Below, piece after piece: positions 15,202-24,415 of a stretch of 64,000 nt of DNA; within the stretch, counting starts at the first letter, position 1, and every line of letters begins with the position of its first letter. Origin of the DNA: an uncultured Bacteroidota bacterium (GTDB lineage: Bacteria; Bacteroidota; Bacteroidia; NS11-12g; UBA9320); NCBI GenBank assembly GCA_937124965.1, contig CAKZLB010000016.1, forward strand, positions 150,712 through 214,711, written 5' to 3'. The notes beneath the pieces are model-generated. The model made no database searches. It had not been told where the DNA came from and worked only from the letters and a program-made list of their open reading frames with translations. Position numbers and translations under genes: made by a program.

Positions 15202-16030
15202 TCAACAAAATAAAGTAACTGCAAATAAAGCGTATTCAAGAGGTCTTTGGAGAGTACGAATTTGGCCAATGGTCATTGTTTTAGTAGCGTTTGGAGGATT
15301 GCTTTACGCTGTTTTGCAAGTTGGAATAGCATTAGAATATGCGCTTATTGCGTTTGGAGCAGTTTTATTGATTTGCTTCATCTGGTCATTACGAAACATC
15401 GGGAAATGGAAAACATGGATGGCAGAAAATTCTGGCAATCCAAAAACAAGTTTGGAACTAGCAAAAGCTTCTTTTCTGAAATATTCACTTAAGGAGAATC
15501 TTGCAATTTGGTCTAAAAATGAAAAGTTGAAGTACCGTAGTGCCTTTGATAAACGAATGGATGAAGTTCGGAAAGAGTATTTAACGGATGCAGAGAACCG
15601 CTACTCCAATAAGCAACCGGTCATTGTTCATTACAAATTTTCTGGTCTTTTATGGATGTTATTATTTGAAATAGCTGTCATTGCTGGGTTAGTCATTCTT
15701 TTTATGCAGCAAGACGATACTGGGTTAAAAGCTGTGTTTGGAGGCCTGGCTCTAATTGGGTTTGTTGGTTTTATTTACACCATCAAAACTATTTGGAAAA
15801 GAAATGTTAAAGTGATTGAAATCACGGTTCACGGTATCACCATACTGGAAGAACATTTTGGTTGGATAGAGCTCGAAACCATTGATGTTGTTCGCGGAAA
15901 TACGCTGATTTATAAGAGGCATAAAGGCGAACAAAAAGAGCTAAATACATCAAATCTATCTCTGTCTGGTAATTATTTAGACGAGTTAATTTTGTTCTAC
16001 CGAACCGTTAAAACGTCAGAAACAGAATAG
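15194..16030 (+). CDS. Four-helix membrane protein with PH-like C-terminus, unknown function
   Basis: This 278-residue protein has two paired hydrophobic segments, near residues 22-66 and 148-195. Between them lies a charged, probably helical cytoplasmic stretch. The C-terminal 75 residues (VIEITVHGITILEEHFGWIELETIDVV...) look like a bacterial PH-like beta domain. It starts 8 nt inside the end of the glutamate-synthase-like gene, so the two are translationally coupled. A hairpin terminator lies about 215 nt downstream. I do not recognise a named family. A membrane partner of the upstream enzyme is an inference from coupling only. Confidence 0.65.
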   Translation: MDSQQNKVTANKAYSRGLWRVRIWPMVIVLVAFGGLLYAVLQVGIALEYALIAFGAVLLICFIWSLRNIGKWKTWMAENSGNPKTSLELAKASFLKYSLKENLAIWSKNEKLKYRSAFDKRMDEVRKEYLTDAENRYSNKQPVIVHYKFSGLLWMLLFEIAVIAGLVILFMQQDDTGLKAVFGGLALIGFVGFIYTIKTIWKRNVKVIEITVHGITILEEHFGWIELETIDVVRGNTLIYKRHKGEQKELNTSNLSLSGNYLDELILFYRTVKTSETE

Positions 16031-16298
16031 TCGTTGTCTAATATAAGAAACACTCATGATGCTTGCTTTGTGTAAAGCAATGCCTTTAATATGCTGATAA
16101 ACAATGTGTTGTCTTTTTGAGTAATGCTCTCTCATGACATGGAATGAAAAGTGAAATACCTATCGTGAAATTCATACAGACACTCTCTGATATTGAGTTT
16201 CAAATGATAATACAAAATTCATATTCATTCAATTAGGGTCTGAGGGAGCAGCTGGGAAGTTGCTCTTTCTTTTTGTCCGGATTTTTGTGTTTAGTGCC
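16031..16298. other. Intergenic region with a small inverted repeat and a terminator
   Basis: This 268-bp gap has no convincing reading frame. At 16063-16080 there is a perfect 7-bp inverted repeat, TTGCTTT, loop GTGT, AAAGCAA, with no T-run after it. Near the right end lies the terminator listed separately. A processed 3' UTR or a small RNA is possible, but no good promoter box was found inside. Confidence 0.4.
16246..16274 (+). terminator. Rho-independent terminator
   Basis: Stem GAGCAGCT (16246-16253), loop GGGA, stem AGTTGCTC (16258-16265), with one G-T pair, followed by a T-rich tract. The orientation serves the plus-strand genes ending at 16030. Confidence 0.7.
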
Positions 16299-17639
16299 TT
16301 ATTTAAGTTCATCCGAATCTTCAATAGTTGGTATTTGATTAGTTTCTGTGGGTGCTAACTCTTCTACTCCTTTCAATTTTCGTTGTATTGCTCGAGTCCG
16401 TTTTCCAATCGCGTCATCGAGTTGGTTAAGTCCTGTTTGAATATGCTTCTGAGCTTTATCCATAAGTCCACCGAAAGTTTCAAATTCCTTTTTGACAGCC
16501 GCCAACACTTGCCATACTTCACCACTTCGACGTTGAATTGCCAACGTTTTGAAACCCATCTGTAAGCTATTAAGTATTGCCGCTAATGTTGTTGGGCCGG
16601 TGACTATCACTTTATAGTCTCGCTGCAACTCTTCTAGCAAAGCAGCTTTTCGCACTACTTCTGCATAGATACCCTCAAAAGGTAAAAACATGATTGCGAA
16701 GTCAGTAGTGTTTGGTGGATCGATATACTTCGTGCTGATGTCTTTTGCCATTTTTTTAATCGTATTTTCAAGATTTTTTTGGGCAAGAGCCACGGTTTCT
16801 GGTGCTCCGTCATCGTATGCATTTTGCAGTTGCTCGTAAATGTCTTTCGGGAATTTTGCATCAACGGGTAACCAAACTCTTGAATTTGTATCATCTTTGC
16901 CAGGCAGTTTTATGGCGAACTCTACCACGTCTTGACTTGATTGTTTAGTTCTTACGTTTGCTTCATATTGGTCTGGGGCAAGAATCTGTTCTAACAACAT
17001 GGCTAACTGAACTTCCCCAATTCCTCCTCGCATTTTGACATTACTAAGCACGCGCTTTAATCCTCCAACATCTGTTGCCAAGTTTTTCATTTCTCCCAAA
17101 CCTTCCTGAACAGCTTGTAACTGCTTTCCAACGGTTTCGAAAGATTGACTAAGTCTATCGTTTAACGTTTTTTGAAGTTTTTCATCTACCGTTTTACGCA
17201 TTTCATCAAGCTGCTTTGAATTGTCTTCTCGAATGTCTTTGAGTTGTTTTTCTATGGAGTTATTTAAATCAGCGAGTCGTTCGACAGCAACTTTGTTTGT
17301 TTCAACTTGTTGGTTTGAAAAGTCGCTAAATTTTTGACGTATTTGTTCGGCAAGATCTTTACTACTTTGATTTAGTTTGGTTTCAAAAGAGCGTAACGAT
17401 TCCGTTAAATCTTGACGATTTATGCGGGCGGTTTCATTTGACTCATTTCTGTTTCGTTGAAACTCATCGCCAATTTGCTGTTGTTGTCGATTTAACTGAG
17501 ACTCAAATCGACCCACGGCATCTTCAATTTCTCGTAATTGTGATTTGATGTTAATTACAGGCTTCTTAAAAAGTAAAATCAACACTATAATCAATACGAT
17601 GATAAACGTGGCAATAGGAAGGAGTTCGATCATATGCAT
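16299..17639 (-). CDS. rmuC: DNA recombination protein RmuC
   Basis: This 446-residue protein has one N-terminal membrane helix (residues about 5-26), a long coiled coil rich in Gln and Glu (residues about 30-195), then the conserved RmuC core. Core motifs include GGIGEVQLAMLLEQILAP near residue 205, LPVDAKFP near residue 252, FLPFEGIYAEV near residue 318 and GPTTLAAILNSLQMGFKTL near residue 348. RmuC limits DNA inversions at short inverted repeats and has a nuclease-like fold. Two possible ATG starts (17639 and 17633) differ by two codons. It stands alone on the minus strand, converging with the upstream plus-strand operon. Confidence 0.92.
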   Translation of the reverse strand: MHMIELLPIATFIIVLIIVLILLFKKPVINIKSQLREIEDAVGRFESQLNRQQQQIGDEFQRNRNESNETARINRQDLTESLRSFETKLNQSSKDLAEQIRQKFSDFSNQQVETNKVAVERLADLNNSIEKQLKDIREDNSKQLDEMRKTVDEKLQKTLNDRLSQSFETVGKQLQAVQEGLGEMKNLATDVGGLKRVLSNVKMRGGIGEVQLAMLLEQILAPDQYEANVRTKQSSQDVVEFAIKLPGKDDTNSRVWLPVDAKFPKDIYEQLQNAYDDGAPETVALAQKNLENTIKKMAKDISTKYIDPPNTTDFAIMFLPFEGIYAEVVRKAALLEELQRDYKVIVTGPTTLAAILNSLQMGFKTLAIQRRSGEVWQVLAAVKKEFETFGGLMDKAQKHIQTGLNQLDDAIGKRTRAIQRKLKGVEELAPTETNQIPTIEDSDELK

Positions 17640-17704
17640 TTAAACGTAAGGAATCACAAATTAGCACCTTCAAATGGATATTTGAAAGAGTGCAAGTACA
17701 ATTC

Positions 17705-18856
17705 CTATTTTTTATAAAATACGCTTAAAAGAAACGTGCTGTTAAAGTGAACAATAGAGGCAGAAATACGCACCACCCAGGGGAATCGATATAGTATTTT
17801 CATAATGCGAAGATTGCGCCTTAAACTGTGTTCAATGTTCGACTCTATTGCAGCATCATACGTCCGTAAAAATTTAGCATTAAATTGATTTTGTTCGAAG
17901 CACGAAACAACTTGTTCTGCGGCAAGTATGCCACTTTCAATAGCCTTGTCTATGCCATGACCTTGAAGTGGATCGATTAAATGAGCAGCATCACCCAAGA
18001 GTAAAAAACGGTCGCCAGAAAAACTCCGTTTAGTTCCACCAACTGGGAGTTTAAACCCCGTGGGTTTTGATATTTCTTTAGCATTTTTGAATTTCGGAGA
18101 AATAGTCGGATGTGATTGAATTGTATACTGTAAAATCTGTTTCACATCAAATGCACTGTTTCTTTTTTGTTTCTTGAGAAAGCCGATACCTACATTGTAT
18201 TGGTTGTTGGCCAAAGGAAAAATCCAAAAATATCCTTGGATTTTATTGAGTAAATAGAACTCATTGGTGGTAGGAGCACAATCGACATTAGAGTAATACG
18301 TTCTAATTGCAAAACCATTTAAAAGTTCGGCTTTTTGTTTTTTAGCAAATGTTCTAGTAGCAATTGAATTGGCTCCATCTGCACCTAAAATTAGTTGAGA
18401 ACTTGCAATTTCGTTGTCTTCTTTATCGTAGACATGAACGAAGTCTTTTATTTCGACTCTCTTTATTTCTTTTCCAATAAGTAGGTCAGTGTCTGTGTGT
18501 TCCTTTACTAATTCAAATAAGAAATTGTCAAAATCAAGTCGTTTTGCATTATATGCTTCGGCCTTCCAATTGAGATCGATTGTTCGACCATTTTCTGGGA
18601 ATATGAGGCTTCTGGTAACCTGTTGCTTTGAAGTGATTGTAGAAAATGATTCATCATCATTGACCAGTTTTCGAATAAGCTTAAGTGTGGGGCCTGGAAT
18701 AGCATCTCCACAAATTTTATCACGAGGAAAATTAGCTTTGTCGATGAGCGCAACACTCAGATTAGCATCTTTTAACGCAAGAGCACATGCCGTTCCAGCA
18801 GGCCCTGCCCCCAAAATAATTACATCATAATGCTTTTTATCTTGAGTTTTTTTCAA
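17705..18856 (-). CDS. FAD-dependent oxidoreductase, geranylgeranyl reductase family
   Basis: This 383-residue flavoprotein has an N-terminal dinucleotide fold (ILGAGPAGTACALAL near residue 15), the FPRDKICGDAIPG motif typical of the geranylgeranyl reductase family near residue 43, and a second FAD motif LLGDAAHLIDPLQGHGID near residue 287. Members reduce isoprenoid chains or act in lipid, quinone or pigment pathways; the substrate here cannot be read from sequence. The C-terminus is hydrophobic, suggesting membrane association. Translation appears to begin at a TTG, because the upstream ATG is out of frame and soon stops. A TAGTTTTG box lies upstream. Confidence 0.82.
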   Translation of the reverse strand: MKKTQDKKHYDVIILGAGPAGTACALALKDANLSVALIDKANFPRDKICGDAIPGPTLKLIRKLVNDDESFSTITSKQQVTRSLIFPENGRTIDLNWKAEAYNAKRLDFDNFLFELVKEHTDTDLLIGKEIKRVEIKDFVHVYDKEDNEIASSQLILGADGANSIATRTFAKKQKAELLNGFAIRTYYSNVDCAPTTNEFYLLNKIQGYFWIFPLANNQYNVGIGFLKKQKRNSAFDVKQILQYTIQSHPTISPKFKNAKEISKPTGFKLPVGGTKRSFSGDRFLLLGDAAHLIDPLQGHGIDKAIESGILAAEQVVSCFEQNQFNAKFLRTYDAAIESNIEHSLRRNLRIMKILYRFPWVVRISASIVHFNSTFLLSVFYKK

Positions 18857-18884
18857 TGCACATTTATTAGAGTTGAATGAAGGA

Positions 18885-18892
18885 CAAAACTA
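18885..18892 (-). promoter_or_regulatory. Candidate -7 box for the FAD oxidoreductase gene
   Basis: The minus strand reads TAGTTTTG, a perfect TAnnTTTG match, 28 nt before the TTG start at 18856. The nearest upstream TTTG is only 11 nt away, so no properly spaced -33 box is seen. Confidence 0.45.
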
Positions 18893-18981
18893 TACTAATT
18901 ACGCAAAACGTTCTCTGATTAAATCAGATAAACCAATGCATGTTGGTGTGTCATTCAATAAAGTCTAAAGGGAATGGGAAT

Positions 18982-20439
18982 TTACAGTTCGTTTTGAACC
19001 TGTTCTTCGTCTGTTGCGGGGCTCAGGTGATAGACTTTCGAAGCAACAATAATGGATATGAAACCCCACATAGGAACCGCAATTTTATCGAATTCACTAT
19101 AGTTGTTTAAGAAGCCATGTATGAAATAGGTTACCAGTCCAAGCAGTGCTCCAAGTACAAGCCCTTTTATCCGAAAATCAGTGGAATTATAATAAACATA
19201 AAACCCTTGATGCATGGTTGCCAAAACAAGAGCTAACCATAACAAACCGCCAATCAAACCAGATTCCGCAAAAGGCCTTAAGTATTCACTATGAACATTT
19301 CCAAGGTCTCCCGCATTTGTACTAATGATACTCATTTCATGCGGCAACTGATAAACGCCATATTCAAACGTGTACGTGCCAGGGCCAAAACCAGTAATTG
19401 GTTTATCTTGAAACATCCGATAAACACAGCTCCATCTATTAAGTCGCTCCAGATTAGAAGGGTCGGTACTTACATTGCTAAATGACTGAAGGTGTGAAGC
19501 AATATCATCATCTGAATCTTGTTTGTTTCGAGCCAGTTCAGAGAAAATTGCATTCTGAAACAATAAGAAAACTGCCAAAAGGCTTACCGCAATGGTAATC
19601 AGTGTTTTAAATTGCACTTTTAGCAACAGCAAACCATATACACCAAATGCGATTACTAAACTTAACCAAGAGGCTCTCGTAAATGAGAAAACAACACCTA
19701 TGGCAATTACCAGCGCTACGCCCAGCGCGGTTAACGTCCAAAACCAATTGATATTCATTTTACGACCAAAAACGCCAAATACTAGCATCGGAGGCAACGC
19801 AAACGAGATCGCTGCAGCGTACATCCCGTGATCTGGTATAAACGGTCTCATTGCTGTGTACGCATACAGTCTTGTGAAACTCTCAGCAGCGTGATTTTTT
19901 AAGGTATAAAGCGTTAATATCACTGTCGCGATTGAGAACAACCACACAAATAAATACATGGCTTTTTTCTTCTTAAAGAAATGCGATAGTAGAAGCAGGA
20001 AGACTACAATATACCACGTATACGACAAGGAATATTTAAAACTAACTAATGGGTGTGTACTTGATATGGTAGTTATGAATAACCAAGCCATGGTAGCTAA
20101 TGCTATAATGACCACTGGACTTTTTAAGATTTTTAACTCAAAGACTTTTCCACTGATTAACTTAAATAAAACTCCAAGAAAGAGTAAGACAATTAATGGT
20201 TCTGTAGGTAAGGATAAGCCAATTCCAGCGCCAATATCTTTAAAAGGGATAGACAAAGGAGTTGCCAACGCAAGAAATAATATCACCTTGTCCGTGTGAT
20301 GAATTAGTATGTAAAAAAACAAAGGAACCAGCGGTAATGCGGTGAGATAGTAAAAATCAAATGCAAAACACACCATATTGATTGCTAAGAAAAGCAGACC
20401 AAGAAGGTAAAATCCACGAAGTTCGAAGCGACGAATCAT
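18982..20439 (-). CDS. O-antigen ligase family protein (Wzy/WaaL-like)
   Basis: This 485-residue integral membrane protein has about 11-12 hydrophobic segments. It has one large periplasmic loop (residues about 300-385) carrying the signature TGFGPGTYTFEYG and the H-S-E-Y motif (NVHSEYLRPFAESG). These are the hallmarks of the O-antigen ligase/polymerase superfamily, which polymerises or transfers undecaprenyl-linked glycans at the outer face of the inner membrane. It is the last gene of a minus-strand series with a Wzz-like protein (6 nt gap) and a Wzx-like flippase. Polymerase versus ligase cannot be decided from sequence. Confidence 0.85.
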   Translation of the reverse strand: MIRRFELRGFYLLGLLFLAINMVCFAFDFYYLTALPLVPLFFYILIHHTDKVILFLALATPLSIPFKDIGAGIGLSLPTEPLIVLLFLGVLFKLISGKVFELKILKSPVVIIALATMAWLFITTISSTHPLVSFKYSLSYTWYIVVFLLLLSHFFKKKKAMYLFVWLFSIATVILTLYTLKNHAAESFTRLYAYTAMRPFIPDHGMYAAAISFALPPMLVFGVFGRKMNINWFWTLTALGVALVIAIGVVFSFTRASWLSLVIAFGVYGLLLLKVQFKTLITIAVSLLAVFLLFQNAIFSELARNKQDSDDDIASHLQSFSNVSTDPSNLERLNRWSCVYRMFQDKPITGFGPGTYTFEYGVYQLPHEMSIISTNAGDLGNVHSEYLRPFAESGLIGGLLWLALVLATMHQGFYVYYNSTDFRIKGLVLGALLGLVTYFIHGFLNNYSEFDKIAVPMWGFISIIVASKVYHLSPATDEEQVQNEL

Positions 20440-20445
20440 TTGCGA

Positions 20446-21462
20446 CTAAGCCTCTATTTTCTTGCGTTGTTCGATAAATAATAAGTAGATGCACGCCATG
20501 GCAAGAGTGGCGGTTGTGCCAAGTAAAACGATTAGTTTCCGATTAGGAAGAGCCTTTTTTTCAGGAGGACTTGCGTTTGAAACGACAAATTTGTGCGGGA
20601 TAGTTTTTTCAACATCAACCTTCGACTTTTTATGTCGTTTTCGCAACATACTCAATTCTTCGAGTTCAAGAATTAACGTTTCATATAAGTTGGTGTATTC
20701 TGAACCATATTTTGCCAATGTATCTTTTTCAGATTGCAATTCTTTGATTCGAGCAAGACTGCTACTACTGCTTGCCTTCATGCCATATAAACTTTCAGAA
20801 ATTGACTGAGCTTGTTTCTCAATATCGATAATTCCTTTGGCACCTAACCGTTGTAATCCAACTTTTAAGTCCCAAACTTCTTTTTCTTTGTTTTTGAACT
20901 CTTCGTCAACAATGGCAAACGCTTCACGTGCAACCTCTTGTTGAATTTCTGTTTTTACAGAGTCATACGCTGCTGCAATACCATTTGCGAGCATAGCGGC
21001 CATTTCTGGATCTTCATCCAGCACCTTAATTGAGATGGATAAATAACGTGTTCTGGTATAGCTAATATTGTTCTCCATTTTTTTCTGGAGTTTCGTTCTT
21101 GGGTAGGCACCATTAGGATCGATTTCATAATGCTTCATCAAATCGAAGTTGTTGATTATACGATTTGACAATTTATCAGACTTTAAAATCTGTAATGCAT
21201 TTTCGGCTTCCTCTTCTTCACCAAAAGCAAGAACATCCGATTCACGTTTGTTTAAATCTGTAAACATCGCATTTCCAATCGAATTCACGGTTGTTGGATA
21301 AAAGACAACTTCAGCCTCGTATCGAGGGGTAATTAAAAAAGAAACAGCGGCACTAACAACGGCTGCAATAAGTCCAATGATGATTAAATGTTTCTTCCAT
21401 CGGAGGATGAAAGTTAAAATGTCAGAAAAGGTGAAATCAATAAAGTTTTCTTGTTTGCTCAT
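20446..21462 (-). CDS. Wzz-type polysaccharide chain-length determinant protein
   Basis: This 338-residue protein has the two-helix Wzz layout: a membrane helix near residues 25-47 (LIIIGLIAAVVSAAVSFL), a long periplasmic coiled-coil region, and a second helix near residues 311-330. A Pro-rich motif before the second helix (NASPPEKKALPNRKLI) is characteristic of Wzz/PCP proteins. There is no cytoplasmic kinase domain. Partners would be the O-antigen ligase/polymerase 6 nt downstream and the flippase 36 nt upstream. The probable role is control of chain length or export of a surface polysaccharide. Confidence 0.85.
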   Translation of the reverse strand: MSKQENFIDFTFSDILTFILRWKKHLIIIGLIAAVVSAAVSFLITPRYEAEVVFYPTTVNSIGNAMFTDLNKRESDVLAFGEEEEAENALQILKSDKLSNRIINNFDLMKHYEIDPNGAYPRTKLQKKMENNISYTRTRYLSISIKVLDEDPEMAAMLANGIAAAYDSVKTEIQQEVAREAFAIVDEEFKNKEKEVWDLKVGLQRLGAKGIIDIEKQAQSISESLYGMKASSSSSLARIKELQSEKDTLAKYGSEYTNLYETLILELEELSMLRKRHKKSKVDVEKTIPHKFVVSNASPPEKKALPNRKLIVLLGTTATLAMACIYLLFIEQRKKIEA

Positions 21463-21498
21463 ATTATTTAGCTATTCAAAAAAGTCTGCAAAAATAGA

Positions 21499-22959
21499 TT
21501 AATTGTCTGAAGCTTTGTGGGTTTTACGACGACTCAGGTTCTTCAGGGTATTCGAACTAATTATTCCGCTGCCTACGACGAGCAAAACGGATAACGAAAC
21601 TCCGAATGACATATGAACGAAGCTATTTTCTAAAAATTGTAAACTACCAAAAAAAAGTAAACAGAACACGCCAAGAATACCCACAATTTTAAGTGTAAGT
21701 CTTTGATTGACATGGAATTGGAACTTTTTGTAACTGTACATTAAACAGCCTAAGGCAAAAACAGATTGAGTAATCAATGTTGCTAATCCTGCTCCGAATA
21801 TGCCGTAGATAGGTATCATAACCCAATTAAGTATGATGTTTAAGCTTGCAGAAACAAGTGCAACATAATTTAAGATTTTCATTGTATTGGCTGCAGTCAG
21901 TAAGGTGCCAAAAACAAAAACGGACGCTGATGAAACGAAGCTGAACATCAAAACCACAAACGTATCAGAAGAAATAATGGAGACCTTATTTGGGTACATT
22001 ACACTCAAAATCTCATGTGCATGCGGCGAAAAAATAATTGCACCTAAGAGGGCAGGGATAATTAACACCTTGACTGCAATACTTGCAAGAGACTCAACTT
22101 CTTTTGGGTTAAAAATGATTCTTGCAAACATTGGTAATAACATACCAGAGAACAATGCGGCTATCATATTCCCTGCATCAATGAGTCGGTAGCACATTGC
22201 ATAACGATCGGTTTCTCCATCGCCTAACATTTCACCAATCATAACGGCATCTACTCTCGTAAAAATTGCCATAAGCGTTATCAGTAATGCATAGGGTAGT
22301 GACTTTCGGACTAGACTGAAAACGTTGGCTTTACGTGCACGCTCACTAATTTTTTTGCGTTTAAAAATGTTTATACCAAAAGCTAAAGCAAAAGTTAAAA
22401 CGACACCAGTAAGCTGAACAAACACGAAGTTTTTGATGGTTAAATATTGTTCAAAACCAGGAACATAAAGCCAAAAAATACAAATTATTATAACCAACAA
22501 CCGATCCGCAACAGCCAGGCTCCCGTCTAATTTGAACAAGTGCATTGCGGCTAGATTGGAACGTAAATACTGATTTAGAGAATTGATTATTTGGAAAAGA
22601 GCTAACGCCCCTAAAATCGTCAGTTGCATCTGCGATAGGTGCATCAAACTACTTGCGACCCACAAAGCGAATAAATAAAGCAACGACAATAACAGTTTCG
22701 CACCAAAAAATACCTTGAAATTACTAAAGAAATAGCCCTGATTTGTAGCAACTTCTTTACTATTCATGTTATTCAGACCGAAGTCTAAAACGATAACAAA
22801 AAGTATCGATAAGCTTAATAACTGGTAGTAGACGCCATAGTCCTCTTTAGGCAACAAATCTTGTACGGCCCTATCTATAAGGAGTATCCATACCGCTTTA
22901 ATAAGAACGTTTAAGCCCTGTACAAATAGCAAGTCAGACCAAAACTTCTTTTGAGCCAT
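21499..22959 (-). CDS. Wzx-like lipid-linked oligosaccharide flippase (MOP superfamily)
   Basis: This 486-residue protein has about 12-14 membrane helices spread over its full length and the pattern of the polysaccharide biosynthesis/MATE-like flippases. Conserved features include FTRVDAVMIGEMLGDGETDRYAMCYRL near the middle (split here by helix ends) and a basic C-terminal tail. It would move undecaprenyl-linked units across the inner membrane before polymerisation by the downstream Wzy-like protein. It starts 3 nt after the stop of kmo, so it is likely read from the same transcript. No glycosyltransferase genes lie nearby. Confidence 0.82.
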   Translation of the reverse strand: MAQKKFWSDLLFVQGLNVLIKAVWILLIDRAVQDLLPKEDYGVYYQLLSLSILFVIVLDFGLNNMNSKEVATNQGYFFSNFKVFFGAKLLLSLLYLFALWVASSLMHLSQMQLTILGALALFQIINSLNQYLRSNLAAMHLFKLDGSLAVADRLLVIIICIFWLYVPGFEQYLTIKNFVFVQLTGVVLTFALAFGINIFKRKKISERARKANVFSLVRKSLPYALLITLMAIFTRVDAVMIGEMLGDGETDRYAMCYRLIDAGNMIAALFSGMLLPMFARIIFNPKEVESLASIAVKVLIIPALLGAIIFSPHAHEILSVMYPNKVSIISSDTFVVLMFSFVSSASVFVFGTLLTAANTMKILNYVALVSASLNIILNWVMIPIYGIFGAGLATLITQSVFALGCLMYSYKKFQFHVNQRLTLKIVGILGVFCLLFFGSLQFLENSFVHMSFGVSLSVLLVVGSGIISSNTLKNLSRRKTHKASDN

Positions 22960-22962
22960 TTA

Positions 22963-24309
22963 CTAAGAAGTCAACGTATCACGTTTGTTTAAAATGTCAA
23001 GGATAAAAGTTCGATCTGTAATTTTATCTTCCAAACCATTTTTTATTATGTGCTTAACCAGTTGAGTGTTTTGTGCACCTTTAGTTTTTGCCTCTGAATA
23101 TGGAATGTTCGTAAAGGTTACCATTTCATACTGCGATTGAAACAAATCAGGGTGTAACTCACATAAATTGTGTTCTACTTTCTTGTAACGTAAGAATTCT
23201 TCATCACCTACTAAGTCTCGCATTTCAATGAAATTTTGAATTGCTAAGTCAGCAATTGCGTCGGCATTTGCTTTTCTCGATTTTTGGTAGGCATCGAATG
23301 CTGCTAATATATCTCCATTGTGTTCTTCAATGCACTCGTCTAAAATTACACAGTCTTCAAAAGCGCAATTCATTCCTTGACCATAAAACGGAACTACGGC
23401 ATGGCAAGCATCGCCTAACAGAGCTGCTTTACCTTTCACCCAAGGATAACATCTTACTGTGACCAAACTGCCAGTTGGATTTGCAAAATAGTCTTCAACC
23501 AAGGTTGGCATTAAGGGTACTGAATCCGCAAATTTGTCGTTGAAAAATGCTTCAACATCTTCTTTAGTCTTAAGCGTATCAAAACTTGTTGGTCCGTTAA
23601 ATGGATAAAACAAGGTGCACGTAAAGGACTTGTCAGGGTTGGGAAGAGCAATCATCATGTATTCGCCCCTTGGCCAAATGTGAAGTGCATATGGTTCCAT
23701 GGCAAAGTCGCCACTAGCAGTTGGTGGAATTGTTAATTCCTTATAGCCATGTTCCAAGTAGTCTTGAGAAAAGTTAAATCGTCCAGACTTCATCATTCTC
23801 AATCGAATTTGAGAGAATGCACCATCACCACCTACCACAAAATCTGCTTCTTGCGTTAATTTATTACCGCTTTCATCTACGAAAGTTGTTGTTGCTGTAT
23901 CGAAATCGACAGATACACATTTGTAGTTAAAGTGTAAATGAACATCTGGATTTTCATCAGCTAATTTCAAAAGTTGGACGTTCAGGCCACCTCGTGAAAC
24001 AGAGTTAATGAATTGTCCTTCAGTTCCATATGGTTGATGAACAAGATTACCCTCTTCGTCGTGCATCATTCTCCCATGCATAGGAATTGCTTCGGATAAA
24101 ATGGCTTCTTTTAACCCGACTTTTTCTAACGCACGAATTCCTCGAGCAGAGAGGGCCAAGTTTATTGATTTTCCAGCACTGATATCAGCTTTTCGCATAT
24201 CTGGTCGTCGTTCGAATACATTTACTTCGTAACCACGTTTTGCAAAATATACGGCCATTAGCGAGCCCGCTAATCCTCCTCCAACTACAGTTATTCTTGT
24301 TTTAGACAT
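22963..24309 (-). CDS. kmo: Kynurenine 3-monooxygenase
   Basis: This 448-residue FAD-dependent hydroxylase converts L-kynurenine to 3-hydroxykynurenine with NADPH and oxygen. Motifs: VVGGGLAGSLMAVYFAKRG near residue 8, the family-specific ERRPDMR and GKSINLALSARG near residues 34-56, FVVGGDGAFS near residue 157, and the second FAD site LLGDACHAVVPFYGQGMNCAFEDC near residue 297 (adjacent motifs). The C-terminal membrane helix of eukaryotic KMO is absent, as in other bacteria. Tryptophan 2,3-dioxygenase, which supplies the pathway, lies at 62318-63271. The gene is followed after 3 nt by a flippase gene. Confidence 0.92.
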   Translation of the reverse strand: MSKTRITVVGGGLAGSLMAVYFAKRGYEVNVFERRPDMRKADISAGKSINLALSARGIRALEKVGLKEAILSEAIPMHGRMMHDEEGNLVHQPYGTEGQFINSVSRGGLNVQLLKLADENPDVHLHFNYKCVSVDFDTATTTFVDESGNKLTQEADFVVGGDGAFSQIRLRMMKSGRFNFSQDYLEHGYKELTIPPTASGDFAMEPYALHIWPRGEYMMIALPNPDKSFTCTLFYPFNGPTSFDTLKTKEDVEAFFNDKFADSVPLMPTLVEDYFANPTGSLVTVRCYPWVKGKAALLGDACHAVVPFYGQGMNCAFEDCVILDECIEEHNGDILAAFDAYQKSRKANADAIADLAIQNFIEMRDLVGDEEFLRYKKVEHNLCELHPDLFQSQYEMVTFTNIPYSEAKTKGAQNTQLVKHIIKNGLEDKITDRTFILDILNKRDTLTS

Positions 24310-24415
24310 ATGCTTGCAAGTTTAATGAAGTTTTAAACAAATAAAGATGACAATTGCCAACCAGCAATGGTATTTATTTTTATTCTAATCAACATGCTGC
24401 TTGTCGTGTTGTCAA

